A stretch of DNA of 64,000 bases from Caballeronia sp. TF1N1 (GTDB lineage: Bacteria; Pseudomonadota; Gammaproteobacteria; Burkholderiales; Burkholderiaceae), in assembly GCF_022878925.1 (NCBI RefSeq), contig NZ_CP084626.1:2046001-2110000 (forward strand). The letters run 5' to 3'. Within the stretch, counting starts at the first letter, position 1; every line of letters begins with the position of its first letter. A program made the position numbers and the translations under genes. Below the pieces are notes generated by a model. That model saw nothing but the letters and a program-made list of their open reading frames with translations, was not told the DNA's origin and made no database searches. This document shows positions 37,887-46,310 of this stretch, one piece after another.

Positions 37887-39290
37887 CTAGAAAAATAGCC
37901 AGCCCAAGACGGCGAATAACGGCAACAGGACGATGCCAGACCATCCCATATAACCGAAGAAGCCCGGCATGCGAATGCCGCGCGATTCGGCGATTGCCTT
38001 CACCATGAAATTCGGCGCATTGCCGATATACGTGTTCGCGCCCATGAAGACCGCGCCCGCCGAGATTGCCGCGAGTGTGGACGCGCCCGTGGTCATGAGC
38101 GTGGGAGCGTCGCCGCCCGCGAGATTGAAGAACACGAGATACGTCGGCGCGTTATCGAGGAACGAAGACAGGATGCCCGTGGCCCAGAAATAGGCGAGAT
38201 CGTGCGGCTTGCCTTGGTCGGACACCGCGTGCACGATGCCCGCGAACGCGCCCGACTCGCCCGCGCGCAGAATCGTAATGACCGGCGCGATGGTGATGAA
38301 AATAGCCGCGAAAAGCTTCGCCACTTCTTCGATAGGCGCCCAGTCGAACGCGTTGCCCTTGCGCGCGCTTTTGGGCGTGAGGACGAGCGATGCGAGCAGC
38401 ACGATCACCAGAGCCGCGTCGCGCACGACGTTCTGCAAATGCAGATGCGTGCCGTACACATCGAACACGACGCCCGGCTTCCAGATGCCGCTCATCAGCA
38501 CCAATGCGACGACCGCCGCGAGCAGCAAAAAGTTGATCCTGCCGTCGATGTGAACTGCAATCGTCCTGACCGAGCCGAGCTGCGTTTTTTCTTCCTTGCG
38601 CCAGAAATAAGTATCCAGCGCGTAGAAGAGCGCGAGGAGAACGACGGAGACGAGGAGCATCGGCAGAAAGAGATGCGTGGTCGTCCAGAAGAAACCGACG
38701 CCGTTCAGAAAGCCGAGGAACAAAGGTGGATCGCCGAGCGGCGACAACGAGCCGCCCACGTTCGCCACGAGAAAGATGAAGAACACGACCACATGCACGA
38801 CATGCCTGCGGTTTTCGTTGGCGCGCAAGAGCGGGCGGATCAGCAGCATGGCCGCGCCGGTCGTGCCCATAAGGCTTGCCAGCACGGTTCCCAGCGCGAG
38901 CAACGAGGCATTCAGACGCGGCGAGCCGCGAAGATCGCCGTGCACGCAAATGCCGCCCGCGACCGTGTACAAGGAAGCCAGCAAAACGATGAACGGTATG
39001 TACTCTTCGAGCATCGCGTGAACGAATACGCCGAGCGCCGTGCCGCCGCCGAACGCAGCCGCGAAGGGTACGAGAAACGCAAGCGCCCAGAGCAACGCGA
39101 TCTTGCCGAAGTGGTGATGCCAGAGCTTCGCCGCGACGAGCGGAAACACCGCGATGGAAAGCAGCATGCCGAAGAACGGAACGCCCCACGCCGCCGACAA
39201 GCTCGCGCCATCGACCGTGGCCGCCGACGCGTTCGACATCGCGCCGAGCAATGCCATGCAGCCGAGGAGAAGAGACCGCACTGCGCTCAC
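37887..39290 (-). CDS. Sodium:proton antiporter / citrate-transporter superfamily membrane protein
   Basis: A 467-residue membrane protein with a predicted signal-like N-terminus and about 11-12 membrane segments. Signature-like stretches are GGSLSPLGDPPLFLGFL, SSFLDNAPTYLVFFNLAGG and ANTYIGNAPNFMVKAIAE, which are typical of the NhaD/CitMHS-like ion transporter superfamily. The ion or substrate is not determined by sequence. The ATG overlaps the stop of the upstream lutC paralogue (ATGA), so both are probably translated together. Confidence 0.88.
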   Translation of the reverse strand: MSAVRSLLLGCMALLGAMSNASAATVDGASLSAAWGVPFFGMLLSIAVFPLVAAKLWHHHFGKIALLWALAFLVPFAAAFGGGTALGVFVHAMLEEYIPFIVLLASLYTVAGGICVHGDLRGSPRLNASLLALGTVLASLMGTTGAAMLLIRPLLRANENRRHVVHVVVFFIFLVANVGGSLSPLGDPPLFLGFLNGVGFFWTTTHLFLPMLLVSVVLLALFYALDTYFWRKEEKTQLGSVRTIAVHIDGRINFLLLAAVVALVLMSGIWKPGVVFDVYGTHLHLQNVVRDAALVIVLLASLVLTPKSARKGNAFDWAPIEEVAKLFAAIFITIAPVITILRAGESGAFAGIVHAVSDQGKPHDLAYFWATGILSSFLDNAPTYLVFFNLAGGDAPTLMTTGASTLAAISAGAVFMGANTYIGNAPNFMVKAIAESRGIRMPGFFGYMGWSGIVLLPLFAVLGWLFF

Positions 39291-39958
39291 GCTTCGGTCA
39301 CGACGATTACATGCACGCGATACGGCCCATGCGCGCCCAGCACGATGGTCTGCTCGATATCGCCGGTGCGCGACGGCCCGGAAACGAAGTTCACCGCACG
39401 CGGCAGTTCGCCCCGTTCGGCGCGAATCAGAGCGAAGGCGTCTTCATGCGCCGCGACGATGCGCGAAGCCGGCACGACCGCGATATGCGTCTGCGGCAAG
39501 AGCGCGCCGGACGCGGGCGTATCCGGGCCGGACAGCAACACGAGCGACCCGGTTTCCGCCGTCGCGCAAAAGCAGCCCGTGATGCCGACGAGATCCGCGT
39601 CTTCCGGCTTGCGTAACGACGCCTGAATGCCCGCCTGGGTCCACGGCAACTCAGCCAACGCAGGCCATGCGACGGCATCGGTGGCAAGATTCAACGAGCG
39701 GAGGTAGCGCGCGGCTTCGGCGGGAGCATCGTCGAGCGCGGCGACTTCGGCGACGGTGGTCGAGAGCCGTTCGGCTTCGAGCCGAAACCGCGCGATGAGC
39801 GCGTCGCGGGTGTCGGGCAACGGCGGGCGCGGACCTTCGGGATGACGCGTCAGATAGTCGTTCGCGGTGGCACGCTCGGCTTCGGTCGGCTCACCGCGTC
39901 TGCCCTGCGCGCTGCGTATGCGCGCGAGAATATTGCGGCGCGCCGCCGATGTGTCCAT
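39287..39958 (-). CDS. LutC/YkgG family protein (first of two in the window)
   Basis: A 223-residue protein of the LUD domain family (DUF162). The motif FCATAETGSLVLLSGPDTP matches the AETG core of LutC, a subunit of the LutABC L-lactate oxidation complex. Here no lutA or lutB lies beside it; the neighbours are an antiporter and a dehydrogenase. The start MDTSAARRNILARIRSAQ was chosen by alignment with the second LutC; the frame is open for 75 codons upstream but without family sequence. It shares only the general fold with the copy at 42.4 kb. Confidence 0.88.
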   Translation of the reverse strand: MDTSAARRNILARIRSAQGRRGEPTEAERATANDYLTRHPEGPRPPLPDTRDALIARFRLEAERLSTTVAEVAALDDAPAEAARYLRSLNLATDAVAWPALAELPWTQAGIQASLRKPEDADLVGITGCFCATAETGSLVLLSGPDTPASGALLPQTHIAVVPASRIVAAHEDAFALIRAERGELPRAVNFVSGPSRTGDIEQTIVLGAHGPYRVHVIVVTEA

Positions 39959-40027
39959 GGTGCCGTCCTTACGAGTGCGAGAGTGTTCCGGATGCGTGCG
40001 CGCCACGAGTCCTGGCGGCACGATCGA

Positions 40028-40033
40028 ATTATA
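40028..40033 (-). promoter_or_regulatory. Possible -10 box upstream of the first lutC
   Basis: On the minus strand a perfect TATAAT lies 70 bases upstream of the lutC-paralogue start. The -35 position is poor, so this is a weak call. Confidence 0.3.
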
Positions 40034-40107
40034 TCGAGCGGTCTTGAGCGCGCGCACCTCGGCCGAAAGGCATAGGCCGCGCGCGGGAACAAAGCACGAA
40101 CCAAGCG

Positions 40108-41301
40108 TCAGTCGGTCTCGCCCGCTTGCTTCTCGATGCCGAACACTTGCCTCAGATAAGCAAGATATGCCTTGTCGTCGCACATGTTCTTGCCGGGGGA
40201 ATCGGAGAGTTTCGCCACCGGCTGACCATTGCAGCGAACCATCTTGATGACGATCTGCAATGGCTGATAGCCCAGGTCATTCGTGAGATTCGTGCCGACG
40301 CCGAACGCGAGCTGACAGCGCCCGCGGAAACGCTCATACAGTTGCAGCACCTTCGGAATATCCAGCGCGTCCGAGAACACGAGCACCTTGGTGCGCGGAT
40401 CGCAGCGGTTTTCCTCGTAATGCCGGATGAGGCGTTCGCCCCAGTCGAAGGGATCGCCGGAATCGTGACGCGCGCCGTCGAAGAGCTTGCAGAAGTACAT
40501 GTCGAAGTCGCGCAGGAACGCCTTCATGCCGTAGACATCCGACAGCGCGATACCCAGGTCGCCGCGATATTCCTTCGCCCACATCTCGAAGCCGAAGATC
40601 TGCGAGTCGCGCAGACGCGGGCCGAGCGCCTGACACGCTTGCAGGTATTCATGCGCCATGGTGCCGAGCGGACGCAAACCATGCTTCATCGCGTAGAACA
40701 CGTTGCTCGTGCCCGCGAACTGTTCGCCGAGCCGCTCCTTGAGCGTTAGCACGACTTCCTCGTGCCATTGGCCCGAAAAGCGGCGGCGCGTGCCGTAATC
40801 GGCAATCTTGCAGTCCGAATATTCGGGCGGTGTGGCGAGCAGTTTGATCTTGTCGCGCAGACGTTCGCGTCCGGTTTCGTATTCCGGCTTTTTCTGCATA
40901 TTGCGGAAATACACTTCGTTGACAATGGCCAGCACCGGAATCTCGAAGAGAATGGTGTGCAGCCAAGGCCCTTCTATTTCGATGTCGATCTCGCCGTTGC
41001 CCTTCTTCGACGGCGCGATGCGAATGGACTTCTCGTTCAGATGAAAGAGCGCGAGAAAGTCGATGAAGTCGCTCTTGATGAAGCGCATGCGCCGCAGATA
41101 GTCGAGCTCTTCTTCCTTGAAGCGCAGGTTGCAGAGTTGACGCACCTCGTCCCGAATCTCGTCGATGAACGGCACCAGATCCACTTCCGGCGTGCGGCAG
41201 CGAAACCGATACTCGACGTGCGCCGCCGGGAAATGATGCAGGACCACCTGCATCATGGTGAATTTGTAGAGATCGGTATCGAGCAGCGAATTGATGATCA
41301 T
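40108..41301 (-). CDS. pncB: Nicotinate phosphoribosyltransferase
   Basis: PncB converts nicotinate and PRPP to nicotinate mononucleotide in NAD salvage. The 397-residue protein has [15 protein letters not shown] at the start and EFRCRTPE-like [12 protein letters not shown]. It also has [22 protein letters not shown] with the phosphohistidine region, and [13 protein letters not shown]. The gene starts on the minus strand opposite fdxA. A 149-base gap separates its end from the first lutC. Confidence 0.96.
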   Translation of the reverse strand: MIINSLLDTDLYKFTMMQVVLHHFPAAHVEYRFRCRTPEVDLVPFIDEIRDEVRQLCNLRFKEEELDYLRRMRFIKSDFIDFLALFHLNEKSIRIAPSKKGNGEIDIEIEGPWLHTILFEIPVLAIVNEVYFRNMQKKPEYETGRERLRDKIKLLATPPEYSDCKIADYGTRRRFSGQWHEEVVLTLKERLGEQFAGTSNVFYAMKHGLRPLGTMAHEYLQACQALGPRLRDSQIFGFEMWAKEYRGDLGIALSDVYGMKAFLRDFDMYFCKLFDGARHDSGDPFDWGERLIRHYEENRCDPRTKVLVFSDALDIPKVLQLYERFRGRCQLAFGVGTNLTNDLGYQPLQIVIKMVRCNGQPVAKLSDSPGKNMCDDKAYLAYLRQVFGIEKQAGETD

Positions 41302-41622
41302 GGTTCTGGCTTGTACATCGATGCAAGGATGCCCGCGCGCTGTATAGGCCGCTACCGACCGCTATTGACGAGACGCGCCGCGCGCTGTCCGTTCATGTTA
41401 CCCGAATGCGTGCACGGCATCCTGCCGCCCCGGCCCTTTTAGGAAAGCCGCATACATTAATCACGAATCGATATAAGGCGCATGGCGCGGCGCTCGCGTC
41501 GCCTTTTACCGTTACGCTACAATATGCGTTTTGGCGAGCGAGCCGCGCACGGCCCTGTGCCGCTGCCCATATGGTCATCTAAAAACGCCGCCCTCCCCCG
41601 AATTGCGCATGCAGGAGCCTGA
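41302..41622. other. Divergent intergenic region pncB / fdxA
   Basis: About 320 bases with no gene that I can support. It should contain promoters for both neighbours. A TACAAT hexamer at 41518-41523 points to fdxA, but its -35 position is weak. Confidence 0.3.
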
Positions 41623-41946
41623 ATGACTCACGTTGTGACCGAAAGCTGCATCAAGTGCCGCTACACCGATTGTGTGGACGTGTGCCCGGTGGATTGCTTC
41701 CGCGAAGGTCCCAACTTTCTCGCGATCGATCCGGACGAATGCATCGACTGCGCCGTGTGCGTGGCTGAATGCCCGGTGAATGCAATCTATGCCGAAGAAG
41801 ACGTTCCCGGCGACCAGCAACACTTCACCGAACTGAACGCGGAACTCGCGCGCAACTGGCCGAGCATCACGAAGACCAAGGCGCCGCTGCCGGAAGCCGA
41901 CGAATTCAAGGACGTGAAGGAAAAGCTGGATCTGCTGGAGCGCTAA
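41623..41946 (+). CDS. fdxA: 7Fe ferredoxin (FdxA, azotobacter ferredoxin I type)
   Basis: A 107-residue low-potential electron carrier with one [3Fe-4S] and one [4Fe-4S] cluster. The Cys pattern is [14 protein letters not shown], then [12 protein letters not shown], followed by a long C-terminal tail ending KLDLLER, nearly the same as Azotobacter ferredoxin I. A GGAG motif precedes the ATG. Partner enzymes are not nearby. Confidence 0.95.
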   Translation: MTHVVTESCIKCRYTDCVDVCPVDCFREGPNFLAIDPDECIDCAVCVAECPVNAIYAEEDVPGDQQHFTELNAELARNWPSITKTKAPLPEADEFKDVKEKLDLLER

Positions 41947-42035
41947 GCGGCTGTATTTGCCGCCCTGTCATTTGTCGGACGCGCAGGATCAATCAATTTC
42001 GATGCAAAAAACCGTTATTGAATGAAGATTGAGCG

Positions 42036-42064
42036 TTGACAGCGCAGAAAGCGCTCCCTATAAT
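42036..42064 (+). promoter_or_regulatory. Consensus sigma-70 promoter for the first tRNA-Asn
   Basis: Perfect TTGACA at 42036-42041, a 17-base spacer and perfect TATAAT at 42059-42064. It lies 22 bases upstream of the tRNA start, as expected for a strong stable-RNA promoter. Confidence 0.9.
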
Positions 42065-42086
42065 TTCGTTTCTCTGCAGTAGATGT

Positions 42087-42162
42087 TCCCCGATAGCTCA
42101 GTTGGTAGAGCGCCGGACTGTTAATCCGTAGGTCCCTGGTTCGAGCCCAGGTCGGGGAGCCA
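42087..42162 (+). tRNA. tRNA-Asn (GTT)
   Basis: 76 bases including encoded CCA. The acceptor stem TCCCCGA/TCGGGGA and D-arm GCTC-GAGC fit. The anticodon is GTT in ACTGTTAATCC and the T-arm is CCTGG-TTCGAGC-CCAGG. It is nearly identical to the second copy, differing in the D-loop (AGTTGG against AGTCGG). Confidence 0.98.
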
Positions 42163-42197
42163 CTCAGTATTGAGCAGGTTCCAGACAGAATCAAAGG

Positions 42198-42229
42198 AAA
42201 ACCCAGCCGAGTTGTGAGCTGGGTTTTTT
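42198..42229 (+). terminator. Intrinsic terminator after the first tRNA-Asn
   Basis: AAAACCCAGC pairs with GCTGGGTTTT, and six T follow. It lies between the two tRNA genes. Confidence 0.85.
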
Positions 42230-42265
42230 GTCTCATCAGAGACTCGTTTCAAGCGTAGTAGCTGT

Positions 42266-42341
42266 TCCCCGATAGCTCAGTCGGTAGAGCGCCGGACTGT
42301 TAATCCGTAGGTCCCTGGTTCGAGCCCAGGTCGGGGAGCCA
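42266..42341 (+). tRNA. tRNA-Asn (GTT), second copy
   Basis: 76 bases with encoded CCA and anticodon GTT, the same cloverleaf as the first copy and one D-loop difference. No promoter as good as the one before copy 1 lies in the 36 bases between the terminator and this gene. Confidence 0.98.
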
Positions 42342-42354
42342 CCCAGTTTCGTAC

Positions 42355-42385
42355 AAAAAGCCCAGTCATTCGACTGGGCTTTTTT
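42355..42385. terminator. Bidirectional terminator between tRNA-Asn and lutC
   Basis: AAAAAGCCCAGTC pairs with GACTGGGCTTTTT around a 4-base loop. It serves the plus-strand tRNA and the minus-strand lutABC operon. Confidence 0.88.
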
Positions 42386-42421
42386 GTTTGCGCAAATAGC
42401 AGTAGCGCTCTTCTAAAGCAT

Positions 42422-43006
42422 CTAAGCAGCAAGCCAGACAACCGTCAGCGATCGCACGCCCTGTGCGCCGCGAATCAGCACGCCCTCGATATCCGCAGTG
42501 GCCGAAGGCCCCGTCACCAGCACCGCATAACGGGCCGACTGAAAATCGGGTCGTCGATAAACCTGCTGCAAGCCTTCGACGAGCTGCGAAGGATCGAGCA
42601 GCACGACGAGATGCTGCACGATATAGCCGATTGAATTGACGACGTACTCCTTTTCGCTGAACCACACGGAGCCAGTCTCCGCCACGCCGAAGCGCCCTCT
42701 CACGACGCCCACATCGACATCCTGAAGCGACGACGGAACGGTATCGACCGTAATCGGCCGCGTGCCTTCGATTCCCGCCACCGCCGACGCCACCGCTGCG
42801 CCATCGCCGAAACGTTGCGCGATCATCGCGCCGACTTCGTCGAGGCTCTGCGCTTCCACGCATGTTCCACCCATGGCGATGAGCGCGGTTTCGAAGCGCG
42901 TGCGCAGATCGCCCTCGGGCGTCGCGAAGACGGGCACATCGGGAAGCGGACGCGAAGCGGGCTGCGCCGCGCGGATCTTCGACAGAAAAGCTTCGCGAGT
43001 CGTCAT
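42422..43006 (-). CDS. lutC: Lactate utilization protein LutC
   Basis: The third gene of lutABC. The 194-residue protein has the LUD motif GRFGVAETGSVWFSEKE and ends with VLIRGAQGVRSLTVVW. LutC is a non-cluster subunit of the iron-sulfur L-lactate dehydrogenase complex. The ATG at 43006 overlaps the lutB stop (ATGA). Confidence 0.93.
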   Translation of the reverse strand: MTTREAFLSKIRAAQPASRPLPDVPVFATPEGDLRTRFETALIAMGGTCVEAQSLDEVGAMIAQRFGDGAAVASAVAGIEGTRPITVDTVPSSLQDVDVGVVRGRFGVAETGSVWFSEKEYVVNSIGYIVQHLVVLLDPSQLVEGLQQVYRRPDFQSARYAVLVTGPSATADIEGVLIRGAQGVRSLTVVWLAA

Positions 43007-44406
43007 TTGGCGATCTTCCGGTTTTTCTTGTACCACTCGTGGAAGGTCTCGGCGGGCGCTTCGGGCAAGTCACGCTGCCGGCCCCAGATGTTGAGCGGGT
43101 TGTACAGCACGAAGTTCGGCAGCCGCTTGAGCGCGCCGCCAAGCGATGCCACCGTCGCGCGATAAAGCGTCGGGCTCGCGAGCAGCCGTCCCGCCATCTT
43201 CAACACTTCCTGTTTCACGAACGGCACTTCGTGGCGTTCGGCGATCACCTCGCGCCACTTGTAAATCTGTTCATGAATATTCACCTTTACCGGGCAGACG
43301 TTGGTGCAACTGCCGTTCATCGTCGAGGCAAACGGCAGGCTGCTGTAGCGCTTGAGATCGTGCGTCGGATTGATGATCGCGCCGATCGGCCCCGAATAGG
43401 TGCCGCCGTACGATAGCCCGCCGCTTCGCCGATACACCGGACACGTATTCATGCACGCGCCGCAGCGAATGCACTTGAGCGAGAACCAGAAGTCGTCGAG
43501 CGCGAGGCGTTCGGAACGGCCGTTATCGACGAGGATGTAATGCATCTCCGTGCCCGGCCGAGGCGCGCGAAAGTGCGACGTGTACTGCGTGATCGGCGAG
43601 CCGAGCGCGCTGCGCGAAAGCATGCGCACGAACACGCCGAGATCGGCAATACGCGGAATGATCTTCTCGATGCCGATGGACGCGATATGCAGCGGCGGCA
43701 CGTTCGCCGAGAGATCCGCGTTGCCTTCGTTCGTGCAGACGACGACCGTGCCCGTTTCCGCCACCGCGAAATTGCAGCCCGTCATGCCGGCCGTCTTCTC
43801 GCGCACGAAGTACGGCCGCGTGTCCATGCGCTGGCTTTCGGCGAGATAGTGGATGTCGCTGTTGTCCGGATCGGTGCCGATCGTGCGTCCAAAAAGCTCG
43901 GCCACATCCGCGCGCAGCTTGTGCACGGCCGGCACGACCATATGGCTCGGGTCCTGGTGATCCAGCTGCTGAATGCGTTCGCCAAGATCGGTTTCCATCA
44001 CCGTGATGCCACGCGGTTCGAGATAGTCGCGCATGTAGCATTCGTCGGTGAGCATGGATTTGCTCTTGACGAGCGTGGTCATGCCGCGTTCGCTCATCAG
44101 CTTGTGGACGAGCGCGTTGTGCTCTTCCGCGTTGGCCGCGAAGTGCACCACGACGCCGTTCTTCTCCGCCTGATCCGCGAACTGCGCGAGGTATTCGGAG
44201 AGATTGGACAGCGTATGTTCCTTGATGCCCGACGCGAGATTGCGCATCTCCTCCCATTCGGGAATACCGTGCGCCTGCGCGTCGCGCTTGCTGCGCAAGT
44301 CCCACAGCCGCTTGTCGTGGAACGCGACGTGATCCGGCTTCTGCAGAAATGCGCCCGCCGCCTTCGCGTGATCGATTCTCACCGACTTGCCCGAGGTCTT
44401 GCTCAT
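43003..44406 (-). CDS. lutB: Lactate utilization iron-sulfur protein LutB
   Basis: The 467-residue main iron-sulfur subunit of the LutABC complex, which oxidises L-lactate to pyruvate. The N-terminal LUD domain carries the CNFAVAETGT motif. The first cluster motif is Cys312-x2-Cys315-x2-Cys318-x3-Cys322 (CIRCGACMNTCP). The second, Cys367-x3-Cys371, reads NGSCTNVCP, so the first Cys of a full second CxxCxxxCP motif is Asn here. The start at 44406 overlaps the lutA stop (ATGA); a longer open frame into lutA has no family sequence. Confidence 0.94.
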   Translation of the reverse strand: MSKTSGKSVRIDHAKAAGAFLQKPDHVAFHDKRLWDLRSKRDAQAHGIPEWEEMRNLASGIKEHTLSNLSEYLAQFADQAEKNGVVVHFAANAEEHNALVHKLMSERGMTTLVKSKSMLTDECYMRDYLEPRGITVMETDLGERIQQLDHQDPSHMVVPAVHKLRADVAELFGRTIGTDPDNSDIHYLAESQRMDTRPYFVREKTAGMTGCNFAVAETGTVVVCTNEGNADLSANVPPLHIASIGIEKIIPRIADLGVFVRMLSRSALGSPITQYTSHFRAPRPGTEMHYILVDNGRSERLALDDFWFSLKCIRCGACMNTCPVYRRSGGLSYGGTYSGPIGAIINPTHDLKRYSSLPFASTMNGSCTNVCPVKVNIHEQIYKWREVIAERHEVPFVKQEVLKMAGRLLASPTLYRATVASLGGALKRLPNFVLYNPLNIWGRQRDLPEAPAETFHEWYKKNRKIAK

Positions 44407-45146
44407 GCGCGCGCTCCGTTGAGAACCTGCGCGATATGGATGAAACGCGCATCGAGTTTGAGACGCTCGGCGCATCCCTGCTGATGCATGAGACACGACA
44501 TGTCGCCCGACACGATGTACTGCGCGCCCGCGCCGACGTGATCGCGTACTTTGTCCTGACCCATGCGCACGGACACGGCTTCCTCGGTCACGGAGAACGT
44601 GCCGCCGAAGCCGCAGCATTCGTCGGGTCGCGCGGGCGTGACGAATTCGATGCCCTTCACGCCTTCGAGCAGCGCGCGCGGCTTGGAAAACGGCGCCGCC
44701 GCCACTTCCGAATTCGACGTTTCGCGCAAGTGCCGCACCGCGCTGCAACTGTTGTGCAGCCCGACGCGATGCGGGAATTCGGCCCACGGAAACTCGCGCA
44801 CCTGCAAGACGTCGTGCAGGAATTCGACGAGCTCGTAGGTGTTTTTTCTGACCTTCGATACCGCGCTCGTCTGTTCGATGGCCGTGAAGTGCTCGCGCAC
44901 GTGATGCACGCAACTCGCCGATGGTCCGACGACGTAGTCGTAATCCGCGAAGTTGCGCGCAAACACGCGCTCGGCGCCGGCGGCTTCCTTGTGAGCGCCG
45001 CTATTGGCCATCGGCTGGCCGCAGCAGGTTTGATCCTGCGGGTAATCGACATCGAGTCCGAGGCGTTCGAGCAGTTCCAGCGTGGCGACGCCGATCTGCG
45101 GATAGAAGGCGTCGATGAAACAGGGCACAAACAGGGCGACTTTCAT
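44403..45146 (-). CDS. lutA: Lactate utilization protein LutA (CCG-domain oxidoreductase)
   Basis: The 247-residue first subunit of LutABC. It has two cysteine-rich CCG domains with QTCCGQPMANSG in the first and DECCGFGGTFSV in the second. Similar domains occur in glycolate oxidase GlcF and heterodisulfide reductase. It is the first gene after the operator/promoter at 45.2 kb. Confidence 0.94.
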   Translation of the reverse strand: MKVALFVPCFIDAFYPQIGVATLELLERLGLDVDYPQDQTCCGQPMANSGAHKEAAGAERVFARNFADYDYVVGPSASCVHHVREHFTAIEQTSAVSKVRKNTYELVEFLHDVLQVREFPWAEFPHRVGLHNSCSAVRHLRETSNSEVAAAPFSKPRALLEGVKGIEFVTPARPDECCGFGGTFSVTEEAVSVRMGQDKVRDHVGAGAQYIVSGDMSCLMHQQGCAERLKLDARFIHIAQVLNGARA

Positions 45147-45193
45147 GGGATCCGAAACGGCGACTTGAGGATTGGGGGCCGGTTTTTGGTAAG

Positions 45194-45208
45194 CTTGGTC
45201 TGACCAAG
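45194..45208. promoter_or_regulatory. Operator palindrome of the lut operon, GntR/FadR type
   Basis: CTTGGTCTGACCAAG is a perfect palindrome around a central T. It contains TGGTCTGACCA, which fits the FadR-subfamily consensus TnGTnnnACnA. It sits directly downstream of the lutA -10 box, where bound regulator would block transcription. Confidence 0.85.
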
Positions 45209-45237
45209 ACTTTAAAGAGATGGCTCTTTCGTGTCAA
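45209..45237 (-). promoter_or_regulatory. Sigma-70 promoter of lutABC
   Basis: On the minus strand, TTGACA (45232-45237 in plus coordinates) is followed after 17 bases by TAAAGT (45209-45214). Transcription would start inside the operator at about 45202. Confidence 0.8.
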
Positions 45238-45274
45238 ACTCCGAAAGTCCCGATTTACCTCCACTGCTCGAACG

Positions 45275-46021
45275 ATGCCTTTTCAGCCCGTCCACTCGCA
45301 TTCCTACGCCCGCGTGCGCTTGTCGGACGTGGTGTCGGGGCAGATACGCGAGCTGATCTCGAACGGCACGCTCCTGCCTGGCCAGCGCCTTCCAGCCGAG
45401 CGCGATCTGGCGGAACAACTCAACGTTTCGCGGCCGTCGCTGCGCGAGGCGCTTATTCGGCTGGAGTCGGACGGCTTCATCCGCGCGGTGGCGCGCGGCG
45501 GCTTCGTCGTGTCGGATGTGACGGCGCCGCTCGTGTCGCATCCACTCGCCGCACTCCTCGAACAGCAACCCAACGCCAGCGCCGATGTCCTCGAATTGCG
45601 TCATGGCCTTGAAACGCTGTCCGCTGCCTACGCCGCCGAGCGCGCCTCCGAGGCGGATCTGACGCGCATCGCCGATGCATTCCAGGCGCTCGAAGCCGCG
45701 GTGGCCGACAAGAGCACGCGCATTGCCGAAAAAGACGCCGCGTTTCATCTGGCTATCGCCGACGCCACGCACAACGTCGCGCTGGCGCACGTCATGCACG
45801 GTCTCAACGAATTGGTGCGCGAGTCCATGCTGACATCGCACCGTCTGGTCGATTACGACGATGAAGTCGAAGCGAACTTGCTCGCCCAGCATCGCGCCAT
45901 GTTCGATGCCATCGCCGCCCGCGACCCCGCCCGCGCCCGCGAATGCGCCGGAGCGCATCTCGATTACGTGCGCACGCTGTATCGGGATCAGCCAGCGCGC
46001 AGGATTCGCGTGATGGAATGA
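45275..46021 (+). CDS. GntR/FadR-family transcriptional regulator, likely lactate-responsive
   Basis: A 248-residue protein with an N-terminal winged helix (LPAERDLAEQLNVSRPSLREALIRLESDGFI, near 38-68) and a C-terminal FCD ligand domain of the FadR group. It is divergent from lutABC and its likely site is the palindrome between the genes. By analogy with LldR and LutR it should respond to lactate; the ligand cannot be read from the sequence. Confidence 0.92.
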   Translation: MPFQPVHSHSYARVRLSDVVSGQIRELISNGTLLPGQRLPAERDLAEQLNVSRPSLREALIRLESDGFIRAVARGGFVVSDVTAPLVSHPLAALLEQQPNASADVLELRHGLETLSAAYAAERASEADLTRIADAFQALEAAVADKSTRIAEKDAAFHLAIADATHNVALAHVMHGLNELVRESMLTSHRLVDYDDEVEANLLAQHRAMFDAIAARDPARARECAGAHLDYVRTLYRDQPARRIRVME

Positions 46022-46150
46022 CCAATCGTAACGTGCCGGTAAGAGAGCATAGGATTGCGCCTACACGTATTTAGGACACACGCGGCTAACGCCGCGCGCG
46101 CTTCCTCGCGATACTGGAATCGTCAAAAACAACACGCGAAGGAGGTCGAC

Positions 46151-46225
46151 ATGCCTTACCTACTCGGATGGCTGCTCGGTGTGCCGGTCGTGGTTCTGGT
46201 GATCCTGTATTTGATCTTCCATTGA
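46151..46225 (+). CDS. 24-residue hydrophobic membrane peptide
   Basis: The peptide begins MPYLLGWLLGVPVVVLVIL and ends YLIFH, a single membrane helix with a Pro in the middle. A perfect AAGGAGG ribosome binding site lies 6 bases upstream. The gene lies 130 bases after the lut regulator and ends in a strong terminator at 46261. Similar short Gly-Trp-Leu-Leu-Gly-Val-Pro peptides seem common in this group, but no function is known to me. Confidence 0.65.
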   Translation: MPYLLGWLLGVPVVVLVILYLIFH

Positions 46226-46260
46226 ATCGCCGATTGGCCGAATGCTTGCGGGAAAACAGC

Positions 46261-46297
46261 AAGGGCGTCGATACAATACGACGCCCTTTCTCTTTTT
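46261..46297 (+). terminator. Intrinsic terminator before creA
   Basis: AAGGGCGTCG pairs with CGACGCCCTT around an 8-base loop and a T-rich tail (TCTCTTTTT) follows. It ends the transcript of the small peptide gene. Confidence 0.8.
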
Positions 46298-46310
46298 CCG
46301 AAGGATCACG

